In this document: positions 17,594 to 25,536 of the stretch, piece by piece
Layout of the letters: every line of letters begins with the position of its first letter
Position numbering within the stretch: the first letter of the stretch is position 1
Assembly (NCBI RefSeq): GCF_947855115.1
Contig: NZ_CANTZW010000001.1
Location: 186,001-250,000 of the forward strand
Origin: an uncultured Parabacteroides sp.
Lineage (GTDB): Bacteria > Bacteroidota > Bacteroidia > Bacteroidales > Tannerellaceae
Direction of reading: 5' to 3'
Length of the DNA stretch: 64,000 bases
Position numbers and translations under genes: made by a program
The notes under the pieces: generated by a model
What the model was told of the DNA's origin: nothing
The model's input: only the letters and a program-made list of their open reading frames with translations
Databases searched by the model: none

Positions 17594-19918
17594 TCACTCG
17601 TTTTTGACACTACGGACAGGATTCTCGTTGGCTATATTCCACGATTTCAGAATCACGCATCCCCAGATGATCGCCAGTACCAGCAAGGCCGTAGCCACGA
17701 AAATAAGGACTGTCAACGGTATCTTATCCGCGAATTGCCTCAACCAGCTCTCTCCCACGACCCGCGAGGCGACCACCCCTAAAAGGATAGCCGGGAAAGC
17801 CGTAACCAGTACATCTTTAGATAAAAGGCGTAGAATACTCATGGCTGTCGCTCCATTTACCTTGCGAATGGCGATCTCTTTACTTCTACGGTGCATCTCG
17901 TCCGTAATATACCCCAGCAATCCCATCAAGGTGATCAGCAAGATAGCGATAGAGGCCACAAAGACACCGTCGCGGAAACGACGGGTTCCCTCATATTGAG
18001 ACTCTATAACCGTTTTCAACACCGTGAAACCGACATCCTCGTTTGGAAACAGTTCCGCTATCTTATCATTCATCTCCCGCAAGCGTTCCGAGGTCAGCCC
18101 GGAGACACGAACCGTAAAGTCGCAATAGCTCATCCGGTCGCAACCAAACATGATTACCGGTAGCTGAGGCGTGAAGAAGGAAGTCACCATGAAATCGCCG
18201 GTGACACCCACGATCTTTCCTTTCAGGTTACCCTCGTCGTCATAAATATACTTGCCAATCGCGCCATCGGTCCACCCGCGTTTATCGACGAACGACTCAT
18301 TCACCAAAATATCGCCCTCGCCTTTCAGAGGTTGCCCCTCGAGCAAACGGATCTTCATCAGAGAGATATAATCGGCGTTATAGTTTACCTGCCGGGCCGT
18401 GAACAACCAGTTTTTCTCATTATCCATAACCGGGAAACCACCATAACCGCTCACGATATCTGCCGATGAAAGCCCCGTGGCCGTAACATAAGATAGCTTC
18501 TTGAACTCGGAGGTAAGCTTGGCTATCTTCTGATCGTCCATATTCCCTAAAGAGGCATATACCACATTCTCCGGATCATATCCCAAATCCTTATTCATTA
18601 ACCGGTTATATTGCAATAACACGATCACCAACAAGGTAATGACAAACGTGATTCCCCCGAACTGGATAAAGAGCAGCCCTCGCTTCCATCCCTGCTTGCC
18701 CGAGGTGGATACCCGGAATACCTGGGTAACCGGGATAACGCTCAGCAAACGGGCCGGCAACAAGGCAGACAAAATGAATATAACCAAGATCATGGACGCA
18801 GGAAGCCATATGGTCTGCGTGTTCAACAAAGTGCCCAAAGTAGTGACAGCCGCCATCTCCGCCACATGTTCACGGAACGCGAATAAAAGCAACGCCATGC
18901 ACGCAAGAGCCACGATGAACAAAGCCGCCGTCTCAAACAAGAACATATTGAAAATGTCCTTGCCGGAAGCTCCGCTACATTTGTGTATCCCTACGGATTT
19001 CGCCCGGATCGGCAGAGAAGACACCGAGTTCAAGACGTAGTTCATCGCAGCCACGAACAACAACGCGAAAGCCAGTACGCTCATGATTACCACCATCCGC
19101 TTGACCTCGGAGCTTTGCGTATATACCTCCGAGACCGGCTTGATATAAAGCTCCATGTCGAACCCCTGTTTCCTCTCTCTTTCTACATCTATATATTTAG
19201 GCAATAAAGCCGGTATTTTCCGATTGACTTGTTCCGGAACCACACCCGGCTCAAGACGGATATAGCCCAGATAGCTATCGTCGGCCCCCCAACCGGCATA
19301 AGCGCCGAACTGGGTTTTCATATTGATGAAAGAGGCGACAGCGTCAAAACGCAAATGGCTGTTTTCCGGTATGTCACGGAATATCCCGGCTACCGTATAA
19401 GGATAATTCTTTCCGTACAACAATTGCTTCCCGATCGGATCTTCCTCGCCAAATATACGCTTGGCCATTTTTTCCGATAAGAAAACCTGATCCTCGATTC
19501 CCAGCAAACGATCATCCCCTCTTAAGACCTCGATTCCCATCGTACGGAAAAAAAGGGAATCCGCCATCATCAAGTTGGGTTTAAACCGATCTTCCCCATG
19601 ATATAACACGGCGCCATACCTTCTCCGGCAAACCGTGGCGTAGCGTACCTCGGGAAACTCTTGCCGCAAAGCCTCGGGGATCGGGGCAAATATGATACGA
19701 GACCCATCTTCCTCTCCCGCCTTTTCATCGCTGTATCGCACATGCACGCTATACAGATCTTCCACCTGATCAAAGAACGTATCGAAACTTAATTCAAAAG
19801 CGACTCTGGCGAACAGGATCAACCCCACTCCAAGCCCAAGCGTGAGAGATAATATCTTGATCACGTTTCCTCCCCGGCCTCGAAGTAAATAACGAATTGT
19901 ATAATATAGCTGTCTCAT
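17594..19918 (-). CDS. FtsX/MacB-type ABC permease (1st of operon, most divergent)
   Basis: 774 residues with the same double FtsX layout but clearly more divergent than the other three: it starts MRQLYYTIRYLLRGRGGNVI, the coupling block is HRRSKEIAIRKVNGATAMSI, and the C-terminus is ENPVRSVKNE. TM helices near 20-40, 275-300, 330-350, 370-390, 425-450 and three near the C-terminus. It is nearest to the ATPase gene (95-base gap). It may be the constant half of heterodimers formed with the three more similar paralogs; that is speculation from divergence only. Confidence 0.86.
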   Translation of the reverse strand: MRQLYYTIRYLLRGRGGNVIKILSLTLGLGVGLILFARVAFELSFDTFFDQVEDLYSVHVRYSDEKAGEEDGSRIIFAPIPEALRQEFPEVRYATVCRRRYGAVLYHGEDRFKPNLMMADSLFFRTMGIEVLRGDDRLLGIEDQVFLSEKMAKRIFGEEDPIGKQLLYGKNYPYTVAGIFRDIPENSHLRFDAVASFINMKTQFGAYAGWGADDSYLGYIRLEPGVVPEQVNRKIPALLPKYIDVERERKQGFDMELYIKPVSEVYTQSSEVKRMVVIMSVLAFALLFVAAMNYVLNSVSSLPIRAKSVGIHKCSGASGKDIFNMFLFETAALFIVALACMALLLFAFREHVAEMAAVTTLGTLLNTQTIWLPASMILVIFILSALLPARLLSVIPVTQVFRVSTSGKQGWKRGLLFIQFGGITFVITLLVIVLLQYNRLMNKDLGYDPENVVYASLGNMDDQKIAKLTSEFKKLSYVTATGLSSADIVSGYGGFPVMDNEKNWLFTARQVNYNADYISLMKIRLLEGQPLKGEGDILVNESFVDKRGWTDGAIGKYIYDDEGNLKGKIVGVTGDFMVTSFFTPQLPVIMFGCDRMSYCDFTVRVSGLTSERLREMNDKIAELFPNEDVGFTVLKTVIESQYEGTRRFRDGVFVASIAILLITLMGLLGYITDEMHRRSKEIAIRKVNGATAMSILRLLSKDVLVTAFPAILLGVVASRVVGESWLRQFADKIPLTVLIFVATALLVLAIIWGCVILKSWNIANENPVRSVKNE

Positions 19919-20013
19919 TGATTCCTATTTTATGTTGAGTAGAAAGCTAACCGACCTTCACAGGCCGATTAACTTTATAAAAACTTTGTGTGCATGTGTC
20001 TATATCATGTTGA

Positions 20014-20694
20014 TTAAATAAATTCGCTTACGGAAGAAACGACACTACCGTCGAACAGGTTGATCACGCGGTGGGCGAAGCCCGCGTCGTGCTTGGAGTG
20101 CGTCACCATCACGATCGTTGTTCCTTCCTTATTCAACTCTGTCAACAACTGCATTACCTCGGCTCCGTTCTTGGAATCCAAGTTACCCGTCGGCTCATCG
20201 GCCAAGATGATCTTCGGGTTGGAGACTACCGCGCGGGCGATCGCCACACGTTGTTGCTGACCTCCGGAGAGCTGCTGGGGGAAGTGAGCCGCACGATGGC
20301 TGATATTCATTCGTTTCAAGATATCCGTGACCATCTGCTTACGCTCGGATGCCTTGATCTTTAAATAAGTCAACGGCAGCTCTACGTTCTCATAAACGTT
20401 CAGCTCGTCTATCAAATTGAAACTCTGGAACACGAAACCGATGTTTCCCTTGCGGACTTGCGTGCGCTCTTTCTCCTTCAAGTGCCCTACCTCTTGGCCG
20501 CCCAGGTAATAATTTCCCTCGGAAGGGTTATCCAGCAAACCCAGGATATTCAACAACGTAGACTTACCGCAGCCGGAAGGCCCCATGACCGCTACAAACT
20601 CACCGTCTTTTACCTCCAAGGAAACTTTGTTCAACGCAATTGTCTCAACCTCTTCCGTACGGAAAAACTTACTTAAACCTTCGATCTTAATCAT
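20014..20694 (-). CDS. ABC transporter ATPase, MacB/LolD type
   Basis: A 226-residue nucleotide-binding protein. Walker A GPSGCGKST (residues about 38-46), Q-loop in VFQSFNLIDEL, signature [14 protein letters not shown], Walker B ILADEPTGNLDS and the H-loop VMVTHSK are all intact. The GNLDS ending after Walker B is typical of the MacB/LolD/FtsE group that partners FtsX-type permeases. It is the first gene of the exporter operon and the only ATPase for four permeases. The leader upstream carries a sigma-54-like promoter and paired palindromes, described separately. Confidence 0.93.
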   Translation of the reverse strand: MIKIEGLSKFFRTEEVETIALNKVSLEVKDGEFVAVMGPSGCGKSTLLNILGLLDNPSEGNYYLGGQEVGHLKEKERTQVRKGNIGFVFQSFNLIDELNVYENVELPLTYLKIKASERKQMVTDILKRMNISHRAAHFPQQLSGGQQQRVAIARAVVSNPKIILADEPTGNLDSKNGAEVMQLLTELNKEGTTIVMVTHSKHDAGFAHRVINLFDGSVVSSVSEFI

Positions 20695-20744
20695 GATTGT
20701 ATTTGTTTTAATTGTTATCAGACTATCTTATTTGCCATATCTAG

Positions 20745-20761
20745 TTCAAATAGTATGCCAA
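20745..20761 (-). promoter_or_regulatory. Sigma-54-like -24/-12 promoter of exporter operon
   Basis: On the minus strand the sequence TTGGCATACTATTTGAA keeps the GG at -24 and the TTG at -12 with the exact spacing of the RpoN consensus TGGCAC-N5-TTGCW; the GC of the -12 box is GA. The predicted start is about 40 bases before the ATPase ATG. I find no exact TAnnTTTG box in this leader. Two 21-bp palindromes sit about 75-95 bp upstream, the usual place for an enhancer-binding protein. The assignment is by pattern only. Confidence 0.5.
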
Positions 20762-20813
20762 ACTTATTAAATACTTAATTATCAAGAAAGTACTATTCCA
20801 GTTTCCGAAACCG

Positions 20814-20855
20814 ACTGTCCAATTATTTGACAGTAGTGTACAAAATTTAGACACT
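20814..20855. promoter_or_regulatory. Two abutting 21-bp palindromes, probable activator sites
   Basis: 20814-20834 has half-sites ACTGTC and GACAGT around an AT-rich centre; 20835-20855, directly adjacent, has half-sites AGTGT and ACACT around AAAATTT. Each is a 21-bp near-palindrome, so the centres are exactly two helical turns apart, on the same face of DNA. Related half-sites and placement upstream of the sigma-54-like promoter suggest an upstream activating sequence for a NtrC-type protein. Confidence 0.55.
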
Positions 20856-20871
20856 ATCACCCTATATCCAG

Positions 20872-20910
20872 ACAAAAGAAACACCTCTCGCCCCAAGGCC
20901 AAGAGGTGTT
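20872..20910 (-). terminator. Intrinsic terminator of the isomerase transcript
   Basis: Read on the minus strand: AACACCTCT, 13-base loop, AGAGGTGTT, then a T-rich tail (TTTCTTTTGT). The 9-bp stem is perfect. It follows the tandem palindrome array and ends the transcript of the TIM-barrel isomerase before the exporter leader begins. Confidence 0.7.
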
Positions 20911-20925
20911 ATCGTACCCTCCCAA

Positions 20926-21030
20926 AGGCACGGCTATGCCACTACGATGGCACAACTATGCCATTACGGTGGCACGCCTTTGCCACGGCGGTGGCATAGC
21001 TGTGCCACAATGATGGCACTAGATTGGCAC
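20926..21030. repeat. 22-bp tandem array of short palindromes
   Basis: Five units start at 20926, 20948, 20970, 20992 and 21014, an exact 22-bp period. Each contains TGGCAY, 3-4 bases, then TGCCA, so each can fold as a small hairpin or act as a NFI-like inverted site; six-base linkers vary. The last unit is altered. The period is not a multiple of three and neither strand looks coding. It lies in the 3' untranslated region of the isomerase gene, 23 bases after its stop. Direct GC-rich composition contrasts with the AT-rich flanks. Confidence 0.75.
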
Positions 21031-21052
21031 TATAAGTCATTGTAAAATAACC

Positions 21053-21916
21053 TTATACATCGCATAGACGGATACACTTCTCCAACGAGGCGATCTTGTC
21101 CTCCTGGCGGGGCACAAACTCCTGACCGACAAATCCCTTATACCCCGTTTCCATAAGCGCCTTGATGATAGCCGGATAATAAAGTTCCTGTGTCTCGTCG
21201 ATCTCCGCACGCCCCGGGCTACCTCCGGTATGGACATGAGAGAAATACTGATTATATTTCCGGATATTCTCGATGATATTCCCCTCCATGATCTGCATGT
21301 GGTAGATATCATACAGCAGCTTAAAATTCGGGGAACCGATACGGCGGCAAAGCTCCACGCCCCAAACCGTATGGTCGCACAGGTAATCCTTATGGCCGAC
21401 ACTGTTCAAAAGTTCCATCGTCAAGACAACCTTGTGTTTCTCCGCCAACGGAATAAGGCGCCTCAACCCCTTCTCGCAATTCTCCCAGCCTTGCAGGTCT
21501 GTTACGCCATTACGCCTGCCGGAGAAGCAGATCAGGTTCGTCAGCCCGGCATCTGCCACCATCGGGATCACCTTCTCATAACTGGCGACCAGCTCGTCAT
21601 GCAAGTCCGGATCATTGAACCCCCGGTCTATCCCAAGCCCGGCTCCTTGCGCCATCGCCACGGTCAGGCCGTGTCTTTGCACGACCGGCCAGTCTGCCGG
21701 GTCTAGCAGCTCGACGGATTCAATCCCTATATGCTTGCAGATCTCACAGAACTCGTCCAGGTCATAATCGCCGAAACACCATTTACTCACGGAATGACGG
21801 ACATTCCCTTTCAAAGGTTCCTTCGCGGCGGCAGCAGCCTCGAAACTGGTAGTAGCCAACGCTACGCCTCCCGCCAAAAAAGTCTTAATAGCTGTTCTTC
21901 TCGAAATGTTTTCCAT
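21053..21916 (-). CDS. Tat-exported TIM-barrel sugar isomerase (hydroxypyruvate-isomerase-like)
   Basis: 287 residues. The N-terminus has a twin-arginine signal (ENISRRTAIKTFLAGG followed by a hydrophobic Ala-rich run ending AAAAAKE), so it is probably exported folded to the periplasm. The mature part is an AP-endonuclease-family-2 TIM barrel: ESVELLDPADWP, LTMELLNS with the metal-ligand Glu, LLYDIYHMQIMEGN with Asp/His, and FSHVHTGGSPGRAEID. This set matches hydroxypyruvate isomerase (Hyi) and related sugar epimerases. Cofactor is likely a divalent metal. The substrate in the periplasm is unknown. A TATATTTG promoter box lies at 21945-21952 on the minus strand. Confidence 0.85.
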   Translation of the reverse strand: MENISRRTAIKTFLAGGVALATTSFEAAAAAKEPLKGNVRHSVSKWCFGDYDLDEFCEICKHIGIESVELLDPADWPVVQRHGLTVAMAQGAGLGIDRGFNDPDLHDELVASYEKVIPMVADAGLTNLICFSGRRNGVTDLQGWENCEKGLRRLIPLAEKHKVVLTMELLNSVGHKDYLCDHTVWGVELCRRIGSPNFKLLYDIYHMQIMEGNIIENIRKYNQYFSHVHTGGSPGRAEIDETQELYYPAIIKALMETGYKGFVGQEFVPRQEDKIASLEKCIRLCDV

Positions 21917-21944
21917 GTATTCAAAATTGATCGTTAATAGAAGA

Positions 21945-21952
21945 CAAATATA
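21945..21952 (-). promoter_or_regulatory. Promoter -7 box of isomerase gene
   Basis: Minus-strand TATATTTG fits TAnnTTTG exactly, 29 bases before the ATG at 21916. No clear -33 TTTG was found at the ideal distance. Confidence 0.45.
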
Positions 21953-22092
21953 GCGAAAATCAGATATAATGTCTCGCGGAGGCGATAAAACCAGAACAAT
22001 TACCGCCCGGGCCTATTAATCAAAAACAACCTATTCATAGGATAAAAGCACTTGTTTATTGATAAAATAGTCCGCACTAAGGAAAAACACTC

Positions 22093-22100
22093 TATTTTTG
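22093..22100 (+). promoter_or_regulatory. Promoter -7 box of the histidine kinase gene
   Basis: TATTTTTG fits TAnnTTTG. It precedes the kinase start codon by about 70 bases. No TTTG-like -33 box stands at 19-21 bp upstream, so support is partial. Confidence 0.4.
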
Positions 22101-22169
22101 CTCTAGAAATCAAGCTCGAACAAGGTAATGAGAGCGACACATATCCGGGGAAAACTCGTATAAACACGA

Positions 22170-23360
22170 ATGATTCATATGAAAAAGGATAAAAGGGAAC
22201 GATACCTATATTTAATAGAAAACTTAATCTATCTAATTATCTGGATATTCATCCTGGGTACTCCTGTATGGGGAGAATACAAGTACGCGGAGAACGGCAT
22301 AAATTGGTACAAGATCGCGCAGATATGGCTAACGACAAGTCCGATCCTTATCATTTTCATCATCAATAATTACTTGCTGCTTCCGTTCTTGCTGATCCGG
22401 AAAAAGGCCAAGGCTTATTTATTTTTCACTTGCTGCCTTATCCTCTCGCTCGTCTTATTGAACGTAGCCCAGCCCGTAAACCGAGGGCCCGGCCCCAAGG
22501 CCATGAACCGCCCGCCCATATCGTCGCAAGAACCTCGTGCCCCCAGGCCCGGGACTCATGCCCAAGACATGCCTCATCTACAAGAGAGGCCCCCGCATGT
22601 ACCCGGAGAGTTTCCTCGCAAGCCTTCGCAGGAACCGCCCTTGATCTTCATCCCCATATTACCTATACCTATCTTCTTATCGCCTATGGTAATAGCCATC
22701 TTCGTGATCGGCCTAAACATCGGGATCAAGTTTCTATTCAAGTCGATCCGCGACGATCAACGCCTGAAGGAACTGGAAAAGCATAACCTGCAAACAGAAT
22801 TGGAATATCTAAAGCATCAGATCAACCCGCATTTTTTCATGAATACGTTGAACAATATCCATGCCTTGATCGACCTCGACTCGGAGAAAGCGAAAGATAC
22901 GGTATTGGAGCTTTCCAAGATGATGCGGTACATACTATACGAGGCCGCCAGCCCGTCCGTACCCTTATCCAAGGAAATACAATTCCTGAATAACTACATT
23001 GAATTGATGAAGTTAAGGTATACGAACCAAATCGAGATCCTTGTCTCTATACCTAAAGACATCCCGAACGTACTAATCCCCCCTCTCCTGTTCATATCGT
23101 TCGTAGAGAATGCCTTCAAGCACGGGGTCAGTTACCAGCACAGCTCCTTCATCCATATCTCCATGGATATAGAGGCTAATAAGCTCAGATACCTAGTAAG
23201 TAACAGCAATTTCGAGAATGCCGCCAAACAACGCCAAGGCATCGGCCTGGAGAACGTACGCAAACGGCTCGATTTATTGTACGAGCACAACTATACGCTC
23301 GATATACAATGTAAAGAAAATGAATATCATGTATTACTTCTAATCCCCTTGCAAATATGA
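22170..23360 (+). CDS. LytS/YehU-type sensor histidine kinase
   Basis: 396 residues. Three TM segments in residues 10-100, then a remarkable proline-rich stretch (about residues 103-155), a fourth TM segment (about 160-185), and a cytoplasmic kinase of the His_kinase/HATPase type. The phospho-acceptor block LKHQINPHFFMNTLNNIHAL holds the conserved His at about residue 220; the N box is FVENAFKHG and the G box GIGLENVRKRL. It overlaps the next gene, a LytTR regulator, by 4 bases, so the two form a pair. The ATG at 22179 is an equally good start. Ligand unknown. Confidence 0.9.
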   Translation: MIHMKKDKRERYLYLIENLIYLIIWIFILGTPVWGEYKYAENGINWYKIAQIWLTTSPILIIFIINNYLLLPFLLIRKKAKAYLFFTCCLILSLVLLNVAQPVNRGPGPKAMNRPPISSQEPRAPRPGTHAQDMPHLQERPPHVPGEFPRKPSQEPPLIFIPILPIPIFLSPMVIAIFVIGLNIGIKFLFKSIRDDQRLKELEKHNLQTELEYLKHQINPHFFMNTLNNIHALIDLDSEKAKDTVLELSKMMRYILYEAASPSVPLSKEIQFLNNYIELMKLRYTNQIEILVSIPKDIPNVLIPPLLFISFVENAFKHGVSYQHSSFIHISMDIEANKLRYLVSNSNFENAAKQRQGIGLENVRKRLDLLYEHNYTLDIQCKENEYHVLLLIPLQI

Positions 23361-24091
23361 TACGATGTATAGCTATCGATGACGAACCTCTGGCTCTTGC
23401 CCAAATCGTAGGATATATCGGCAAAGTGGCCTTCCTGGAGTTGATAAAGGGATGTTCCAGCGCCATGGAAGCCCTGGAAATCGTCAACAAGGAAAAAACA
23501 GACTTGATATTCGTCGATATTAACATGCCGGATCTCAACGGCATGGATTTCGTGAAATCCTTAAGCCATAAGCCCATGATCATTTTCACCACCGCCTATT
23601 CCGAGTACGCGGTAGAAGGTTTCCGCGTGGAGGCCCTTGATTACTTGCTCAAGCCTTTCGGGTTTAACGATTTCCTGAGATCAGCGAATAAGGCGCTCCG
23701 GCAAAGTGAATTATTATCCCCGAAACCAGGGTCTAGCACGGAAATCGCGACCGGCGAGAACGAGCATCTATACGTAAAAGCCGACTACAAGATGATCCGC
23801 TTGGATATCGATAAGATTATCTACGCGGAAAGTAAAAGCGAGTATGTCCGCATCTATCTGGAGAACGAGAAACCGATCATGACACTACTCAGCATGAAGA
23901 TATTGGAGGAACGACTGCCGATGGATAAATTCATGCGTGTACACCGTTCTTTTTTAGTCAACACCTCAAAGATAACAGCGATCGCCAATAACCGGATCAT
24001 CATAGGCAAAGATGTTTACATTCCGATAGGAAACCAGTTCAAGGAGAAATTTAACAACTATATCGACAAACATTTCCTCGGGAAAATGTAA
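23357..24091 (+). CDS. LytTR-family response regulator
   Basis: 244 residues. The receiver domain has the acidic pair DDEP at 8-11, the phosphorylated Asp54 in FVDINMPDLNG, and the conserved Lys in LLKPFGF. The C-terminal LytTR DNA-binding domain (from about residue 140) has the family-typical VKADYKMIRLDIDKIIYAES and FMRVHRSFLVN. It is translationally coupled to the kinase. Its targets are not evident; the neighbouring DUF2490 gene, whose promoter lies in its 3' end, is one candidate. Confidence 0.92.
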   Translation: MIRCIAIDDEPLALAQIVGYIGKVAFLELIKGCSSAMEALEIVNKEKTDLIFVDINMPDLNGMDFVKSLSHKPMIIFTTAYSEYAVEGFRVEALDYLLKPFGFNDFLRSANKALRQSELLSPKPGSSTEIATGENEHLYVKADYKMIRLDIDKIIYAESKSEYVRIYLENEKPIMTLLSMKILEERLPMDKFMRVHRSFLVNTSKITAIANNRIIIGKDVYIPIGNQFKEKFNNYIDKHFLGKM

Positions 24092-24104
24092 AACACTATT
24101 TTTG
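24073..24104 (+). promoter_or_regulatory. Promoter of the DUF2490 gene
   Basis: TTTC at 24073-24076, 20-bp gap, TATTTTTG at 24097-24104: a near-perfect Bacteroidetes promoter. The -33 box lies within the end of the response-regulator gene. The leader would be very short, about 13-20 bases, before the ATG at 24124. Confidence 0.55.
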
Positions 24105-24123
24105 TATCCGCAATTCGCTTTAC

Positions 24124-24786
24124 ATGGAAAACACATCGAGTACAAGACGGTTTATTTATCTGATCTTATTCCTCATGCTAGGATGTACCCCGGCCATATA
24201 TGGTATGGAGGGAGCGGGTGTGTATTTCAAGGCGAGCTTATGCGGAAAAATCTACAAACACTTATCTTTCCTCGTAGAAGAGGATATACGTCCGAGAGAC
24301 GATTTCAAGGAAGCGGAATGGTTCCTTACCACCGTTGAGGTAAACTATAAGTTCAACAAATATCTGCTGGCGGGAAGCGGGTATATGTCTTTAGTGCGGT
24401 ACAAGGCTTCCGACGAGCTACGAAACCGGTATTATTTCTACGCTACCGGGACCTACTCGACCGGACGTTTCACCTTCTCCGTGCGGGAACGTTTCCAAAG
24501 CACCTACAAGGCGCACGCGGAACATCCCAAGAGCTATCTACGCTCGATGCTGACCCTTTCCTACAAGATCGGAAAGAGCGGCTTCTCTCCTTTTGCCTAT
24601 ACCGAGGTTTTCAACGACACGAGAAATAAGATGCGATCCGATAAGATCCGTTTCTCCGCGGGGAGTAATTACCGGCTAAACCCGAATAACAGCCTACAGC
24701 TTTATTACCGCTATCATATATTTAATGTAGACGACCCCGTGAACTACCGCCACGCGATCGGTATCTGCTACACGCATCGTTTTTAA
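24124..24786 (+). CDS. DUF2490-type outer-membrane beta-barrel protein
   Basis: 220 residues. Signal peptide followed by short alternating hydrophobic strands rich in Tyr, Phe and Arg and ending in an aromatic residue (GICYTHRF), as expected for a small outer-membrane barrel. FLVEEDIRPRDDFKEAEWF and the periodic GSGYM / YYRYHIF strands match the DUF2490 family of unknown function. It has its own promoter and follows the LytS/LytTR pair. A role in envelope function is inferred only from localisation. Confidence 0.75.
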   Translation: MENTSSTRRFIYLILFLMLGCTPAIYGMEGAGVYFKASLCGKIYKHLSFLVEEDIRPRDDFKEAEWFLTTVEVNYKFNKYLLAGSGYMSLVRYKASDELRNRYYFYATGTYSTGRFTFSVRERFQSTYKAHAEHPKSYLRSMLTLSYKIGKSGFSPFAYTEVFNDTRNKMRSDKIRFSAGSNYRLNPNNSLQLYYRYHIFNVDDPVNYRHAIGICYTHRF

Positions 24787-24798
24787 CGGGAATTTTCG

Positions 24799-24806
24799 TA
24801 TCTTCG
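24799..24806 (+). promoter_or_regulatory. Promoter -7 box of queuosine-precursor transporter
   Basis: TATCTTCG, one base off TAnnTTTG. It would set transcription start close to 24811, the first base of the predicted preQ1 pseudoknot, which supports both calls. Confidence 0.45.
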
Positions 24807-24810
24807 CGCC

Positions 24811-24844
24811 CCGAGTGCTTGATAAACCTCGTTAAAAACAAGAA
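24811..24844 (+). ncRNA. Candidate preQ1-I riboswitch
   Basis: The leader folds as an H-type pseudoknot of the preQ1 class I kind. P1 pairs CGAG (24812-24815) with CTCG (24828-24831). The loop contains CTTG (24818-24821), which pairs perfectly with CAAG (24839-24842) after the A-rich strand TTAAAAA. A C (24827) stands directly before the 3' strand of P1, where the preQ1-pairing C lies in known members, and a U directly follows the 5' strand. The tail TTAAAAACAAG closely resembles the Thermoanaerobacter translational switch. The pseudoknot ends 3-5 bases before the ATG, so it would block ribosome entry when preQ1 binds. The next gene is a queuosine-precursor transporter, as expected. Confidence 0.75.
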
Positions 24845-24847
24845 GAC

Positions 24848-25528
24848 ATGCAAAAAACAATCACAGTACCTTTCATGCTGCTAGGTATACTCTTTAATAT
24901 ATGCCTTGTAGCGTCTAATCTCTTAGAGACAAAAGTAGTGCAAGTAGGCGGCATAACGGCTACCGCAGGTCTGATCGTATTCCCGATCTCGTATATAATC
25001 AATGATTGCATAGCCGAGGTATGGGGATTCAAGAAGGCACGGCTAATTATCTGGAGTGGTTTCGCCTCTAATTTCCTGGTGATCGCCTTCGCGCAATTGG
25101 CGGTATTATTACCGGCAGCCCCGTTCTGGGAAGGCGAGGAAGGTTTCAACTTCGTATTCGGGATGGCCCCGCGCATAGCGGTCGCCAGTTTGATAGCCTT
25201 TCTAGCCGGCTCTTTCCTGAACGCCTATGTGATGAGCAAGATGAAAATCGCCTCCAACGGAAAGAATTTCTCGTTACGGGCGATCGTATCGACCCTTATC
25301 GGCGAGAGCGCGGACTCCATGCTCTTTTTCCCGATCGCTTTCGCGGGGCTGGTCCCTGTCGGGGAGTTATTTATCATGATCGGTACGCAGGCGATACTTA
25401 AATCCTTGTACGAGGTAATCATCCTTCCCGTCACCATCCGTGTCGTAAAATACATCAAGAAAGTAGACGGGAACGATGTATATGACCTTGAGACCTCGTA
25501 TAATATCCTAAAGATAAAAGACATCTGA
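24848..25528 (+). CDS. yhhQ: VUT-family queuosine precursor transporter
   Basis: 226 residues, six to seven hydrophobic segments. It belongs to the VUT/YhhQ family (vitamin uptake-type), inner-membrane importers of queuosine precursors such as preQ0 and preQ1. Family features include the early Asn/Leu-rich TM (NICLVASNLLETKVV), SYIINDCIAEVWGFKKAR in the second loop, and STLIGESADSMLFFPIAF. The start at 24848 is fixed by the preceding riboswitch-like leader. It ends only 8 bases from the convergent lipoprotein gene with no terminator I can see between them. Confidence 0.88.
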   Translation: MQKTITVPFMLLGILFNICLVASNLLETKVVQVGGITATAGLIVFPISYIINDCIAEVWGFKKARLIIWSGFASNFLVIAFAQLAVLLPAAPFWEGEEGFNFVFGMAPRIAVASLIAFLAGSFLNAYVMSKMKIASNGKNFSLRAIVSTLIGESADSMLFFPIAFAGLVPVGELFIMIGTQAILKSLYEVIILPVTIRVVKYIKKVDGNDVYDLETSYNILKIKDI

Positions 25529-25536
25529 CTCGCCAC

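Noticed and set aside
20926..21030. CRISPR-like array
   Set aside because: The repeat period is only 22 bp with no unique spacers of 30 bases or more, and no cas genes are near.
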